From: Leptospira wolffii serovar Khorat str. Khorat-H2
GTDB taxonomy: Bacteria > Spirochaetota > Leptospiria > Leptospirales > Leptospiraceae
Assembly: GCF_000306115.2 (NCBI RefSeq)
Contig: NZ_AKWX02000004.1
Coordinates: 186,001 to 250,000 of the forward strand
Reading direction: 5' to 3'
Length of the DNA: 64,000 nt
The number at the start of each line of letters is the position of its first letter. Positions within the stretch are counted from its first letter, which is position 1. The notes below the pieces were generated by a model. That model saw only the letters and a list, made by a program, of their open reading frames with translations, made no database searches and was not told the DNA's origin. This document shows positions 39,554 through 48,256 of the stretch, piece by piece. A program made the position numbers and the translations under genes.

Positions 39554-41821
39554 TTGGATTCCGTTTTACCCGCCGCAAAGGCTTTGGCAAAGAATGTGGA
39601 CGTACTTTGGATCACATTCGCTTCCGCTCTCGTGTTTTTCATGCAAGCGGGCTTTCTTCTCTTGGAATCGGGCCTGGTACGCTCCAAGAACTCCATCAAC
39701 GTAGCGATCAAAAATCTTTTGGATTACGTGGTCGGAACGATTTGCTTCTTCCTTCTAGGTTACGGTTTCATGTACGGAACCTCCTGGAACGGTTGGATAG
39801 GGAAGGATTTGTTCCTACTCGAGGGCTTGGAAACCGGAAAAGAATTCGCTTTCTTCCTATTCCAGGTCACTTTTATGGGAACTGCTGCAACCATCGTATC
39901 GGGTGCTGTAGCGGAGAGGATCCGATTTCAGGCTTATTTGATCTGTTCCTTATTCGTATCTCTTATCATTTATCCCGTATTCGGGCATTGGACTTGGGGA
40001 GGGGGATGGCTCGGGCAGGCAGGCTTTCACGATTTTGCGGGAAGTTCCGTAGTCCATTCCGTGGGTGCTTGGGTATCCTTGGCTGGAGTCATCGTTTTAG
40101 GTCCTAGAAAAGATCGCTTCGATTCTTCCGGTAAACCTAGGGAATTGTACGGTCACAATCTACCTTTCTCCGTTTTAGGAACTTTTATCCTTTGGTTCGG
40201 TTGGTTCGGGTTCAACGGCGGCAGTACTCTTTCTCTCACGGACGACGTTCCTCGCATTATAGTTAATACTAGTTTGGCTGCCTGTGCAGGTTGTTGTTCC
40301 GCGATCGCCTTCGATTATATTACGAAGGGATTGCCTCATGTGGGAGGAGCGATCAACGGAGTGTTGGGAGGGCTCGTTGCCATCACAGCGGGTTGCGACG
40401 TCTTGAGTCCCGCATCTTCTCTTATAGTGGGATTTATTTCGGGCCTGCTTGTGGAGTTCACCGTTTATGCGATGGAAAATTGGCTCAAGTTGGACGACGT
40501 TGTCGGTGCCTTCCCAGTTCACGGTATGGGAGGAATCTGGGGAACGATTGCGGTTTGCATCTTTGCCAAGGACGAATCCTTAAGAAGTTTGGATCAGTGG
40601 CAGGTGCAATTGGTCGGAGTTGCAGTATGCGCCGTTTGGGCCTTTTCTATGGGGCTCGTACTATTTTTCTTAATGAAATTCACGATTTCCATTCGGGTGA
40701 GTTCAGAAGAAGAGGAAATCGGTCTGAACGAATCCGAACATGGGGCCAAGACTGTATGGTTGGATCTAATGAACGCCATGAAATACGTTGCGGATTCCAA
40801 GGACCTACGAAAAAGGATCGAAGTCGATCGCGGTATGGAATCGGGAGCCGTAGCCGAGCTTTTCAATCGGCTTCTCTTGAGTCTGACTCAAATCATTTCC
40901 GTAGTTAAGGAGAATTCGGATAAGATAGAAAGCGAATCCGAGTTATTGGACACCTCCACACTAAATATCACGAAGGAGATCCAAAAGCAGAAGGAAAGGA
41001 CGGAAACCGTAAGGAATACCTCCGATCTCTTGGAGTCATCCTTAAAGGCGGTCCTGGATCTGGTCCGAGAGGAAAGAAAGAGATCCGGAGAAATGAGAAG
41101 AATGTCGGAAGAAATGTCCGAAGGAATGAAGGAACTCCAGCAAGAAATCCGTTCTTCCGGTATGATCGCGAATTCCATCCAAGATATCGCGTTTGCGGGC
41201 GAAAAAACTCTGGAAAACACAGTGAAGAGTATGCAAGGCCTGAACGGTTCCGCGAAGAAAGTCGAGGAGCTCGTAGTGATTCTGCAAAAGATCGCAGAGC
41301 AGCTCGGCATGTTGTCCATCAATGCGTCCATCGAATCCGCGAGAGGAGGTGATAAAGGTTTTGCCGTAGTCGCCGAACAGATATCCGTTTTGGCCGAAAA
41401 GACCTCCAGTAACGCCAAGCAGGCGAATAAATATTTGAGAGAAATCTGGGATACTGTAAACGGTTCCTTATCCTCTCTTTCCGTCACAGTGGATTCCTTT
41501 AAATCCATCCTGGGCAAGGTCCCCGAACTTTCCAAAAATATGAAAAACGCTTTGGAGTCCGTTCTTTCCTATTCTTCCAAATCGGGAGAATTGGAGGAGT
41601 CCATACAATGGGTGGCGGGCTTAAGCGAATCCGTCGCGGGGGATATGGAAAAACGTTATGCGGAACTTAATAGAATGCGGGACTTTTTCGGCGAGTTGGA
41701 GGACGGAGCCGTTCGAATCGGAAATCTATTGGAAGACCTACAGAAGATGAGCCTGATGCTTAGCGGGCAAACGATTCGCATGCACAGAGTGGTGGATACG
41801 TTCCGGATCGAGGCCGGTTGA
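39554..41821 (+). CDS. ammonium transporter fused to chemoreceptor-like signalling domain
   Basis: 755 residues from a TTG. Residues about 10-400 are a complete Amt/MEP channel: FFMQAGFLLLESG, the signature FHDFAGSSVVHSVGAW with the first pore His, and FPVHGMGGIWGT with the second. After a linker with coiled-coil character, the C-terminal third has the methyl-accepting chemoreceptor signature: IAEQLGMLSINASIESARGG, then GFAVVAEQISVLAEKTS, around residues 580-620. So ammonium binding or transport may signal to CheA or a related partner. It has the parts of an ammonium 'transceptor'. No glnK gene is adjacent. Confidence 0.9.
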   Translation: MDSVLPAAKALAKNVDVLWITFASALVFFMQAGFLLLESGLVRSKNSINVAIKNLLDYVVGTICFFLLGYGFMYGTSWNGWIGKDLFLLEGLETGKEFAFFLFQVTFMGTAATIVSGAVAERIRFQAYLICSLFVSLIIYPVFGHWTWGGGWLGQAGFHDFAGSSVVHSVGAWVSLAGVIVLGPRKDRFDSSGKPRELYGHNLPFSVLGTFILWFGWFGFNGGSTLSLTDDVPRIIVNTSLAACAGCCSAIAFDYITKGLPHVGGAINGVLGGLVAITAGCDVLSPASSLIVGFISGLLVEFTVYAMENWLKLDDVVGAFPVHGMGGIWGTIAVCIFAKDESLRSLDQWQVQLVGVAVCAVWAFSMGLVLFFLMKFTISIRVSSEEEEIGLNESEHGAKTVWLDLMNAMKYVADSKDLRKRIEVDRGMESGAVAELFNRLLLSLTQIISVVKENSDKIESESELLDTSTLNITKEIQKQKERTETVRNTSDLLESSLKAVLDLVREERKRSGEMRRMSEEMSEGMKELQQEIRSSGMIANSIQDIAFAGEKTLENTVKSMQGLNGSAKKVEELVVILQKIAEQLGMLSINASIESARGGDKGFAVVAEQISVLAEKTSSNAKQANKYLREIWDTVNGSLSSLSVTVDSFKSILGKVPELSKNMKNALESVLSYSSKSGELEESIQWVAGLSESVAGDMEKRYAELNRMRDFFGELEDGAVRIGNLLEDLQKMSLMLSGQTIRMHRVVDTFRIEAG

Positions 41822-42229
41822 CTAATGTCGGATAAGTTTAGGAAAATAGAATAAGGGATAGATTAGTAGGTATCCGTTCGCGATCCACCAGCTCCAATTA
41901 TAGTCGGATCGAATCGTCCAGAAGGCGAGAGCCTGGAGGCCGGAAGCGAATGTAAGAGCCAAGGAAACGAGCGCCAAGGCTCTCCATTCTTTTTTTCCCG
42001 TTTTGGAAAAGTAAAGGCTAGTCAGTCCGGTAAAAGATATGAATAGATCCAGGGGTAGAAAGGACCAGTTCCAAGCGGACAGGATCGGATTATCGTAATC
42101 CTTGAAAAGATATTCTTCCGGAATGGCATGCACCAAAGTGATGGCCCAGTAGAGAATAAACCCGATATCGGTGGCTAAAAAGAACCACCGAAGTCCTTTA
42201 AACTTTTGGATTTCATTTTTAAGATCCAA
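41822..42229 (-). CDS. small four-helix membrane protein
   Basis: 135 residues with four hydrophobic segments (about 14-33, 54-70, 82-103, 112-131) and many tryptophans. It resembles the YvaD/DUF5360 family of unknown function. It directly abuts the upstream cyclase gene (no gap), so the two are probably co-expressed. It is convergent with the Amt-fusion gene. Confidence 0.65.
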   Translation of the reverse strand: MDLKNEIQKFKGLRWFFLATDIGFILYWAITLVHAIPEEYLFKDYDNPILSAWNWSFLPLDLFISFTGLTSLYFSKTGKKEWRALALVSLALTFASGLQALAFWTIRSDYNWSWWIANGYLLIYPLFYFPKLIRH

Positions 42230-43573
42230 TTAGGCTCCTACCGCGACTACCGTAACGAGTTTTTCCTTTCCTTTTACCTGGACTGGAGGAAGGGTTTCTC
42301 CCCTGAAATTGGCTCCCGCTAATTTCCAGGTGTCTTCGGACACCAAAAGCTCTTTTCCGAAATTCTTGGTCAAGGATTCGATTCGGGAAGCAGTATTGAC
42401 TGCGTCTCCGATCACTGTAAATTCCGCTCTTTGGCTGGTTTCTATGTTTCCGGAAAATACTTCTCCGGTATGGATTCCTATTCCGATTCTTACCGGTTCC
42501 AGGCCTCTTTCTTCTCTTGCCTTATTGAATTCTCCTAATTTTTCCAACATACGTTGCCCGCATTGCAAGGCTCGAATTGCATCCGAAGCGGGATCTTCCG
42601 ATGGATAGGGAGTTCCGAATGTGGCCATAACCGCGTCCCCGATGTATTTGTCCAGGGTTCCTCCGAATTCAAAAACGCAATCGGTTAATGTTTCTCTAAT
42701 GGAAGAAAGAAAACGGCTCAGTTCCAGAGGATCCATATTTTCGGACAACGCGGTGAAATTACGGATATCCGTGAAGAGTATGGTGGCTGTCTGTCTTCTA
42801 CCTTCTAAAACGTCGGGATTGGACATCATTTCCTCCACCATTCCGGGAGAGAAATATCTGGATAGAAGGGAACGTTGCGCTTCTCCTTCTCCTATTCTTC
42901 GTATCATGATAAGCGTCCTAAGGATTCCGAAACAGAAGAAGAAACCTAAGATCAGATATATAACGGGTCTACCGAATAGGATATCGGAGAGTAGAACGTT
43001 CGGACCCATCACGTAGTCCCCCCAGTCCTTCGCGAAATTGATCCGATCGAAAGCGACTGCGTATCCGAGTATTCCGAAATAGATCGAGTAAAAGAGCACG
43101 ATGCTCAAAAGTACGAATCGAAGGCGAAATTGTATCAAGGAAAAGGCGAGGGGAAATAGAAAGAAATTCATCATTGGATTCTTGATCGCGAATCCCAAGT
43201 CGAAAGTGTTCTGGTGCAGACTATAATATAACAGTATTGCCGTTATGATTATGAAATCGGCGAATAGGGCCAGATACGCGTATACTTTAATCGCCCAGGT
43301 GGGACAAGTGCGAATGACGACGGAATGACCCACGGTGATCAATGCGAAGAATGCGATTCCTATTCCGTTGGCAAGCATACTTCCGCTTTTCCAATTGGCG
43401 GCGATTTGCAGAGCGAAGAAAAGAAGTAGAATATAGCGAAACACATTGGAAACATAAGCACCCAGGAGTTCCTCGTTTTCGAGTACCTTCCGAACCGAAT
43501 CGTTCATATGCTTGCGATCCGTCGTGTTCAGTATATTACAAAGAAATTTCGGTAGATATTGTTCAATGGGCAT
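42230..43573 (-). CDS. membrane-bound class III adenylate/guanylate cyclase
   Basis: 447 residues. Six or so membrane helices occupy about 40-215. The catalytic domain (about 250-435) has FTDIRNFTALSE with the first metal Asp, GTLDKYIGDAVMATFG with the second, and GIGIHTGEVFSGNI. The substrate-specifying pair is not decisive by eye, though such spirochaete proteins are usually adenylate cyclases. The N-terminal membrane domain may sense a ligand. The ATG at 43573 is the upstream start; an ATG 66 nt later is also possible. Confidence 0.9.
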   Translation of the reverse strand: MPIEQYLPKFLCNILNTTDRKHMNDSVRKVLENEELLGAYVSNVFRYILLLFFALQIAANWKSGSMLANGIGIAFFALITVGHSVVIRTCPTWAIKVYAYLALFADFIIITAILLYYSLHQNTFDLGFAIKNPMMNFFLFPLAFSLIQFRLRFVLLSIVLFYSIYFGILGYAVAFDRINFAKDWGDYVMGPNVLLSDILFGRPVIYLILGFFFCFGILRTLIMIRRIGEGEAQRSLLSRYFSPGMVEEMMSNPDVLEGRRQTATILFTDIRNFTALSENMDPLELSRFLSSIRETLTDCVFEFGGTLDKYIGDAVMATFGTPYPSEDPASDAIRALQCGQRMLEKLGEFNKAREERGLEPVRIGIGIHTGEVFSGNIETSQRAEFTVIGDAVNTASRIESLTKNFGKELLVSEDTWKLAGANFRGETLPPVQVKGKEKLVTVVAVGA

Positions 43574-43735
43574 AGTCGCTCAAAATACTCCTTTCCAATT
43601 TGACTTCAATCGTTTCTTATTGTTTTGTAAAAGGAAATGCGGGAATCGGCTTACGGATTCTATTCGTCTGTTACGAAACAAATGGAACCTTTGATAAGAT
43701 CCGAGGTCCCGAGGCTATATACAGGATGATGGGAA

Positions 43736-44428
43736 ATGAATAATCGAATCGGAATTATTGCCGGCGCTACGGGGCTCGTCGGAGGGGAATTACTCCAGGA
43801 ATTATTGATAGATCCTACCTGGTCCAAAGTCTATGTTCTTGTGAGAAGACCCCTGGAATGGTCTCACCCCAAATTGGAAACGATCCTTATTGATTGGGAT
43901 CGTTTTCCCGCTCTTCCCGCCGGAATCACGGATGCGTTTTGTTGTTTAGGAACTACGATCTCTCAAGCCGGCTCCAAGGAGAATTTTCGTAAAGTGGACT
44001 ACGAGTATGCGGTTTCTTACGCAAAGGCTGCTAAAAATGCGGGTGCGGATTCTTTTCATATCGTCACGGCTCTGGGATCGGATCCTCATTCTCTCATATT
44101 TTATAATAGGGTGAAAGGGGAAGCCGAGACGGAAATTCGTAAGATCGGTTTTTCTTCTTTGGGAATTTTTAGGCCATCGCTTTTGGATGGGGACAGAAAG
44201 GAGTTCCGATTAGGCGAAAAGATCGGCCAGGTCCTCGCGATTCTTATCAATCCTTTGCTCTTCGGGCCGATTCGAAAATATAGATCCATTCAGGGAAAGA
44301 CTGTGGCAAAGGCTATGTTGAATCTGGCCTGGTCCGGAAAGAAAGGGACTTTCCTTGTGGAGTCGGACAGAATTCAAGTATTGGGAACCAGTTCCGCCAG
44401 ATCCAATCTGGATTCGATCTTAGGATAG
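43736..44428 (+). CDS. NAD(P)-binding oxidoreductase, HTATIP2-like
   Basis: 230 residues, atypical SDR/NmrA-type Rossmann fold. IIAGATGLVGGELL gives the GxxGxxG nucleotide site, CCLGTTISQAGS and FYNRVKGEAE (YxxxK) the catalytic region, and IFRPSLLDGDRKEFRLGEKIG the substrate part. This is the pattern of the TIP30/HTATIP2-like family. Substrate is unknown. The stop codon lies in the left arm of a 13-bp inverted repeat. Confidence 0.85.
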   Translation: MNNRIGIIAGATGLVGGELLQELLIDPTWSKVYVLVRRPLEWSHPKLETILIDWDRFPALPAGITDAFCCLGTTISQAGSKENFRKVDYEYAVSYAKAAKNAGADSFHIVTALGSDPHSLIFYNRVKGEAETEIRKIGFSSLGIFRPSLLDGDRKEFRLGEKIGQVLAILINPLLFGPIRKYRSIQGKTVAKAMLNLAWSGKKGTFLVESDRIQVLGTSSARSNLDSILG

Positions 44429-44458
44429 TTATAATAACTTAATGTTATCCTAAGATCG
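44415..44458. repeat. 13-bp perfect inverted repeat at a gene end
   Basis: Arms CGATCTTAGGATA and TATCCTAAGATCG are separated by an 18-base AT-rich loop. It covers the stop codon of the oxidoreductase gene and faces the convergent acyl-CoA dehydrogenase gene. No T-run follows on either strand, so it may be a processing or rho-assisted termination structure rather than a classic terminator. Confidence 0.6.
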
Positions 44459-44534
44459 ATCTAAGGATTTCGAGAGCATTTCGTTATGAATTAAGAAAGC
44501 CTGATCCTGGAAAATCCTAAAGGAAGAAGCGGTC

Positions 44535-46289
44535 CTAAACTAGAGCAGGCACTCCTTTATTTCGTATTCTAATTCGATTGTATTCCAATAGGGCGAGGCT
44601 ATCCGTTTGGTACGAATTAACTAGAGAAGATCTTTCTTCTTTTGCCTTTCCTTCCAGTTTGGTTAGACTTTTTTCCAGAATCGTTCCAATGATTACTCTG
44701 GTCGCGGATTCCACGAGTTCGAAAGATACCTCGTCCTTATCCGGACCGTTCCCCAAAGAAACGTATAGTTCATGTGATTCGTCCAATTTTTCCCGAAGAC
44801 CCTTTAGTTCCGTACTCGGTTCGAATAGATTCGCTTCCTCTTCCAGATATTGTCTTAGGATTCCTTTGGTGCCTAGACCGGTTACGATTCCTCCGATTGC
44901 GGCTACCACTTGTAGTTGAGTCGTTCCTTCGTAGATATTCGTGATGCGCACATCCCTATAAATACGGGAAATATCGTAATCGTAAGTATATCCGGCACCC
45001 CCATGGATTTGCAGGGCGTCGAAAGCGATTCTATTGGCCTGTTCGGTAATATAATATTTGGAAAGGGGAGTAAATAGGTTCGCGAGTTTTTCCCATTTGC
45101 GGATGCTTTCGTCTTTCTTGATCTCTCTTTCCTCGACGCCTTCTTCTTTCAATCTCTCCGATTTCCAGTGGTATAGATCGATGGAACGGGAAGCTTCTTG
45201 TAGAATAGAACGCATGGCGACGATTTCGCGATCCATAAGATCGAGCATTTTCTTCACTGCTGGGATATTACGGATCTTTTTACCGAATTGTTCTCTTTCA
45301 TCCGCATATTTTTTTGCCTCATAATAAGCCGCGGCTCCTATCCCCATGGCTTGGCCGGCGATGGAAAGTCTTGCGCCGTTCATCATGGCCATCGAGTATT
45401 TTACGAGTCCGTACCCTTCTTCTCCTATGAGTATTCCGGGAGTATTCTCGTAGACTACTTCGCAGGTAGGAGAGCAATGCAATCCCATCTTGTGTTCTAT
45501 TCCTGCGATCTGCACGTCCTCGCTTTTTACCAAGAAGAAGGAGAGTCCTCTCGCTCCGCTAGTAGGGCTTCCCGTTCTCGCCAAGGTTAGAATAATGGAA
45601 GGTTTATCGTCGAAACCGCAACCGTGAGTAATGAATCTTTTCGCTCCCGTGATTCTCCAGACTCCGTCCTCTCCTTTAATCGCCTTTGTCTGTAAATTCG
45701 GAAGATCGGATCCGTAATTCGGTTCGGTTAAGGCCATGGCTCCGCAAAGTTCACCGGCAGCCATCTTAGATACGTAGGTTTCCACCATCTCTTTTGTTCC
45801 GAATCTTTCCACAGTTTCGGCTAAATTCATACATCCCAAAGCGATTGCGAGAGATCCGTCCGCTCTGGAAAAAATCTCCATGAGCATCGCTTGAACGGAA
45901 GAGGGAAGACCGAGTCCCCCGTGTTTACGACCGATAGAATAGGGTAGAATGCCTGCTTCCTTCACCTTACGCACTCCGTCGATCATCGCTTTAGGGAATC
46001 GCACCTGTCCATTATGAAAATTTAATCCTTCTTTGTCCATTTCCTTGGCGACCGGAGCGATCGTGGTTCCGGCTATATCTCCCGCAGCCTCCAATACGGA
46101 ACGATAGAATTCCAGAGCTTCTTCCTTACTTCCCGGAGCCAGGGAGAGTTCCTCTTTTCCGGATCTTTCGTATTCTTTCCGGTCTGAGAAGCCTTGCTCG
46201 AATGCATCCACTATTTCGTTCCAATCGATTATGGAATCGAAATGTAGGAGTAAATCCTCGTTTTCGGAAAAGTAATTATTCTCTATCAT
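44535..46289 (-). CDS. acyl-CoA dehydrogenase, long form
   Basis: 584 residues, longer than the usual 380 because of a C-terminal extension. Flavin enzyme of fatty-acid beta-oxidation. Visible are [13 protein letters not shown] (FAD/acyl contact), [28 protein letters not shown] EREQFG, and [15 protein letters not shown] followed by [12 protein letters not shown], the usual catalytic base region. The extra C-terminal domain (about 450-584) is helical, as in the VLCAD/ACAD9-like group and DUF-extended bacterial dehydrogenases. A candidate operator lies 22 bp upstream. Confidence 0.92.
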   Translation of the reverse strand: MIENNYFSENEDLLLHFDSIIDWNEIVDAFEQGFSDRKEYERSGKEELSLAPGSKEEALEFYRSVLEAAGDIAGTTIAPVAKEMDKEGLNFHNGQVRFPKAMIDGVRKVKEAGILPYSIGRKHGGLGLPSSVQAMLMEIFSRADGSLAIALGCMNLAETVERFGTKEMVETYVSKMAAGELCGAMALTEPNYGSDLPNLQTKAIKGEDGVWRITGAKRFITHGCGFDDKPSIILTLARTGSPTSGARGLSFFLVKSEDVQIAGIEHKMGLHCSPTCEVVYENTPGILIGEEGYGLVKYSMAMMNGARLSIAGQAMGIGAAAYYEAKKYADEREQFGKKIRNIPAVKKMLDLMDREIVAMRSILQEASRSIDLYHWKSERLKEEGVEEREIKKDESIRKWEKLANLFTPLSKYYITEQANRIAFDALQIHGGAGYTYDYDISRIYRDVRITNIYEGTTQLQVVAAIGGIVTGLGTKGILRQYLEEEANLFEPSTELKGLREKLDESHELYVSLGNGPDKDEVSFELVESATRVIIGTILEKSLTKLEGKAKEERSSLVNSYQTDSLALLEYNRIRIRNKGVPALV

Positions 46290-46310
46290 GATCGCTCTCC
46301 ATCATAGCTT

Positions 46311-46326
46311 GTGAACAATGGTTCAC
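46311..46326 (-). promoter_or_regulatory. candidate operator upstream of acyl-CoA dehydrogenase
   Basis: Perfect inverted repeat GTGAAC-AATG-GTTCAC, 22 bp before the ATG of the long acyl-CoA dehydrogenase. On the minus strand a good -10-like TATGAT immediately follows it, so a bound repressor, for example of the TetR type, would cover the promoter. The regulator is unknown and no -35 is evident. Confidence 0.55.
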
Positions 46327-46508
46327 TCCGGATCTTGTTCTTAAGGATGCCTTATTTCGCCCTGCGGAGAATGGAAAGAAGAAAAAGATAAATCCCCGGA
46401 ATACACCAGAATAGGTTTGGAATAAGAATAATAACTCTGCGGATCGAACGCCGTTCGACGGGGCGAATGAGTATGTAAGGAATTTCTAAATTTTCTCCGG
46501 GAAATAAA

Positions 46509-46532
46509 AAAGCCGCTCGAATGAGCGGCTTT
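46509..46532 (-). terminator. intrinsic terminator of lipL32
   Basis: Arms AAAGCCGCTC and GAGCGGCTTT with a 4-base loop; read on the minus strand the stem is followed by a T-run. It lies about 25 nt after the lipL32 stop. Confidence 0.92.
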
Positions 46533-46557
46533 CCGGCAGAGCCGATTTTAAGAAGGA

Positions 46558-47364
46558 TTACTTCTTGTCGCCTGCAACAGCTTTTTTCAAAGCTTCTTCA
46601 GCAGCGGTAGCTTGCTTTTGCAGTTCTGCAGGGTTAGCGTGCAGAATCGGAGAAAGTCCTGGAACACCCGGAGGGCCAAGAACTCCAACGGTAGCTACGA
46701 AAGATCCTTTAACTTCGCCCACTTTGTAAGTGGTGAAAGTGATTCTGTAAAGACCGCGAACTAAAAGTTTTTTAGTATCGAGGTTTTTCAGTTCATCAAG
46801 GCTCTTAGGCAGGTTAGGGATGGTGATGCGAAGCAAAGAGTTGTACTTAGCGTGACGCTCTTCGTTGTAAGTGTCGTCTCCGTCATCATTGTCTCCGAGG
46901 TTTTGCAGAGCTTTTCCTTTAGCAGCGCCTTCGATTTGGTTAGGCATAATAGCTGCTAAACGCTCAACACGGATCCAGGTGTCGAACCAGTTCGGCATGG
47001 ATTTTTCTTCCGGAGTTGCAGCTTTGAAAGCGTCGCTTTGGAAGTCTTCGCTGGAAGGATCACCGATTTCGCCGGTAGGGGAAATGAGACGAACGCCGAG
47101 TTCAGCGATCGCTGCAGGAACCCAAACATACAAGAAATAAGATTTCTTTCCGTTTACGACTGCGTCAGCAGCTTGTCCTGGTTTGATGTATCCCCAATAG
47201 TTTACCGTTTCGGAATAAGGGGCAAAAGCTTTTTGAACTCCTACTCCGGGAACGTCGTGCTCACCAATCACAAAAGAACTTTTTAATGATGGTAGTCCAC
47301 CGATACAAGCAGCAAAGCTGACCAATATAGCGGCGGAGAAAGTAAGGATCGAAGTTTTCTTCAT
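46558..47364 (-). CDS. lipL32: major outer-membrane lipoprotein LipL32
   Basis: 268 residues. The lipobox SFAAC places the lipidated cysteine at C20. Conserved stretches include [16 protein letters not shown]-like [41 protein letters not shown], the acidic calcium-binding-type [14 protein letters not shown] and [15 protein letters not shown]. LipL32 is the most abundant lipoprotein of pathogenic-lineage leptospires. Compared with the L. interrogans protein as I remember it, this one is a few residues shorter and varied mainly after the N terminus and in the C-terminal tail. A GGAG ribosome site precedes the ATG by 9 nt. Confidence 0.97.
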   Translation of the reverse strand: MKKTSILTFSAAILVSFAACIGGLPSLKSSFVIGEHDVPGVGVQKAFAPYSETVNYWGYIKPGQAADAVVNGKKSYFLYVWVPAAIAELGVRLISPTGEIGDPSSEDFQSDAFKAATPEEKSMPNWFDTWIRVERLAAIMPNQIEGAAKGKALQNLGDNDDGDDTYNEERHAKYNSLLRITIPNLPKSLDELKNLDTKKLLVRGLYRITFTTYKVGEVKGSFVATVGVLGPPGVPGLSPILHANPAELQKQATAAEEALKKAVAGDKK

Positions 47365-47502
47365 TCGAGAGATCTCCTTGGTATGGATTGCTCAAGATAG
47401 AGAAGAGATTCCTTTTTGTAAATCTAATTAATAAATTTTTGTTTCCAGGGGTGTTTTTGCGGTGCAAAAATTCGAACCGGCAGGAAATTCTCGGGTCCCG
47501 TT

Positions 47503-47589
47503 TCGGAATCGGATTCCGAGACTCGCCTGTTCTGCGTTTTAAACTCGGAATATAAACGGGTTCTTGTTTCGGATCGCTTAACTCCGAAA
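47503..47589. promoter_or_regulatory. two dyads upstream of lipL32
   Basis: TCGGAATC-G-GATTCCGA (47503-47519) is a perfect 8-1-8 palindrome, and TTTCGGA-N9-TCCGAAA (47567-47589) is a second dyad sharing the TCGGA core. They lie about 140-225 bp upstream of lipL32 on its 5' side. They may be regulator sites, or the second could end the ParB-like gene's transcript; there is no T-run. The sequence close to the lipL32 start is AT-rich and holds the probable promoter, which I cannot pinpoint. Confidence 0.4.
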
Positions 47590-47654
47590 AACTGTCTCAT
47601 TGGAAAAAAGATATCAAACGGTAAGGATTCGTTTGTTTTTGCGAAACCTTTCGA

Positions 47655-48062
47655 TTATCGATTTTGTCGACTGAAAAGCCAGGACAAAAACCATTCCCAC
47701 AGGTCGATGAGCCAAGCGATCAGCCGCCCGAAGAGTCCGGTATTCGAATATCTGCGCAAAAGCCTTTGGGCTCTCTCTTGTTCCTCCGGGGTGAAAGGGA
47801 GACGCACATTGTTTTCTTCGGCTTCGATGAGTATTCTTTCCTTTTTACTCCTGACGTCTACGATTCGTACGTCCACGTATTCCCAGCCTAGGAGTTTTAC
47901 GCATTCCAGCCTTCGTTCTCCGGAGACCAATTTATTGTCCAAATCGATAATAATAGGATGTAAGAGTCCGAGGTTTTGGATGGAGGTCTTAAGGCTCTGG
48001 AGATCGCCTAAGTCTTTGCGGATGCGGTTCTTAACTTTTATATCGGAGACCCGAATTTTCAT
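47655..48062 (-). CDS. ParB/Srx-domain protein with C-terminal membrane helix
   Basis: 135 residues. Residues 1-95 resemble the ParB N-terminal (ParB/Srx) domain: LKTSIQNLGLLHPIIID, then LVSGERRLECVKLLGW. The helix-turn-helix and dimerisation parts of a chromosome-partition ParB are absent. The C terminus has a tryptophan-rich hydrophobic helix (LIAWLIDLWEWFLSWLF, about 112-129), suggesting membrane attachment. ParB-fold proteins bind or hydrolyse CTP, but here this is inference. It is read toward lipL32. Confidence 0.75.
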   Translation of the reverse strand: MKIRVSDIKVKNRIRKDLGDLQSLKTSIQNLGLLHPIIIDLDNKLVSGERRLECVKLLGWEYVDVRIVDVRSKKERILIEAEENNVRLPFTPEEQERAQRLLRRYSNTGLFGRLIAWLIDLWEWFLSWLFSRQNR

Positions 48063-48169
48063 CTAAGAAATCCTTTTTTCACCTGGAAAATCCTACAAAT
48101 CAAATTCTAAGGTTTTTATTAAATTTCCGGTCGAGGCCGAACCTAAGGAGCAATTCGAATCGGATTCAC

Positions 48170-48198
48170 TTGACATCGGCGACTTAGGTAGGTTTATA
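48170..48198 (+). promoter_or_regulatory. candidate metK promoter
   Basis: TTGACA (48170-48175) with a 17-base spacer to the -10-like TTTATA (48193-48198), about 60 bp before the metK ATG. A small hairpin AAGAGG-CGG-CCTCTT (48213-48227) lies in the leader. The leader is too short for a known SAM riboswitch. Confidence 0.6.
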
Positions 48199-48256
48199 GT
48201 TTTAGGGCGCTAAAGAGGCGGCCTCTTAGAACAGTAAAAATAGGAATCTAAACCGA

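Noticed and set aside
40888..41535. 215-codon minus-strand open frame within the Amt-fusion gene
   Set aside because: It is a shadow of the chemoreceptor-like coding region; composition and lack of motifs argue against a real gene.
48063..48256. Possible SAM riboswitch upstream of metK
   Set aside because: The leader after the TTGACA promoter is only about 50 nt with one small hairpin; no SAM-I, II or III type core could be seen.
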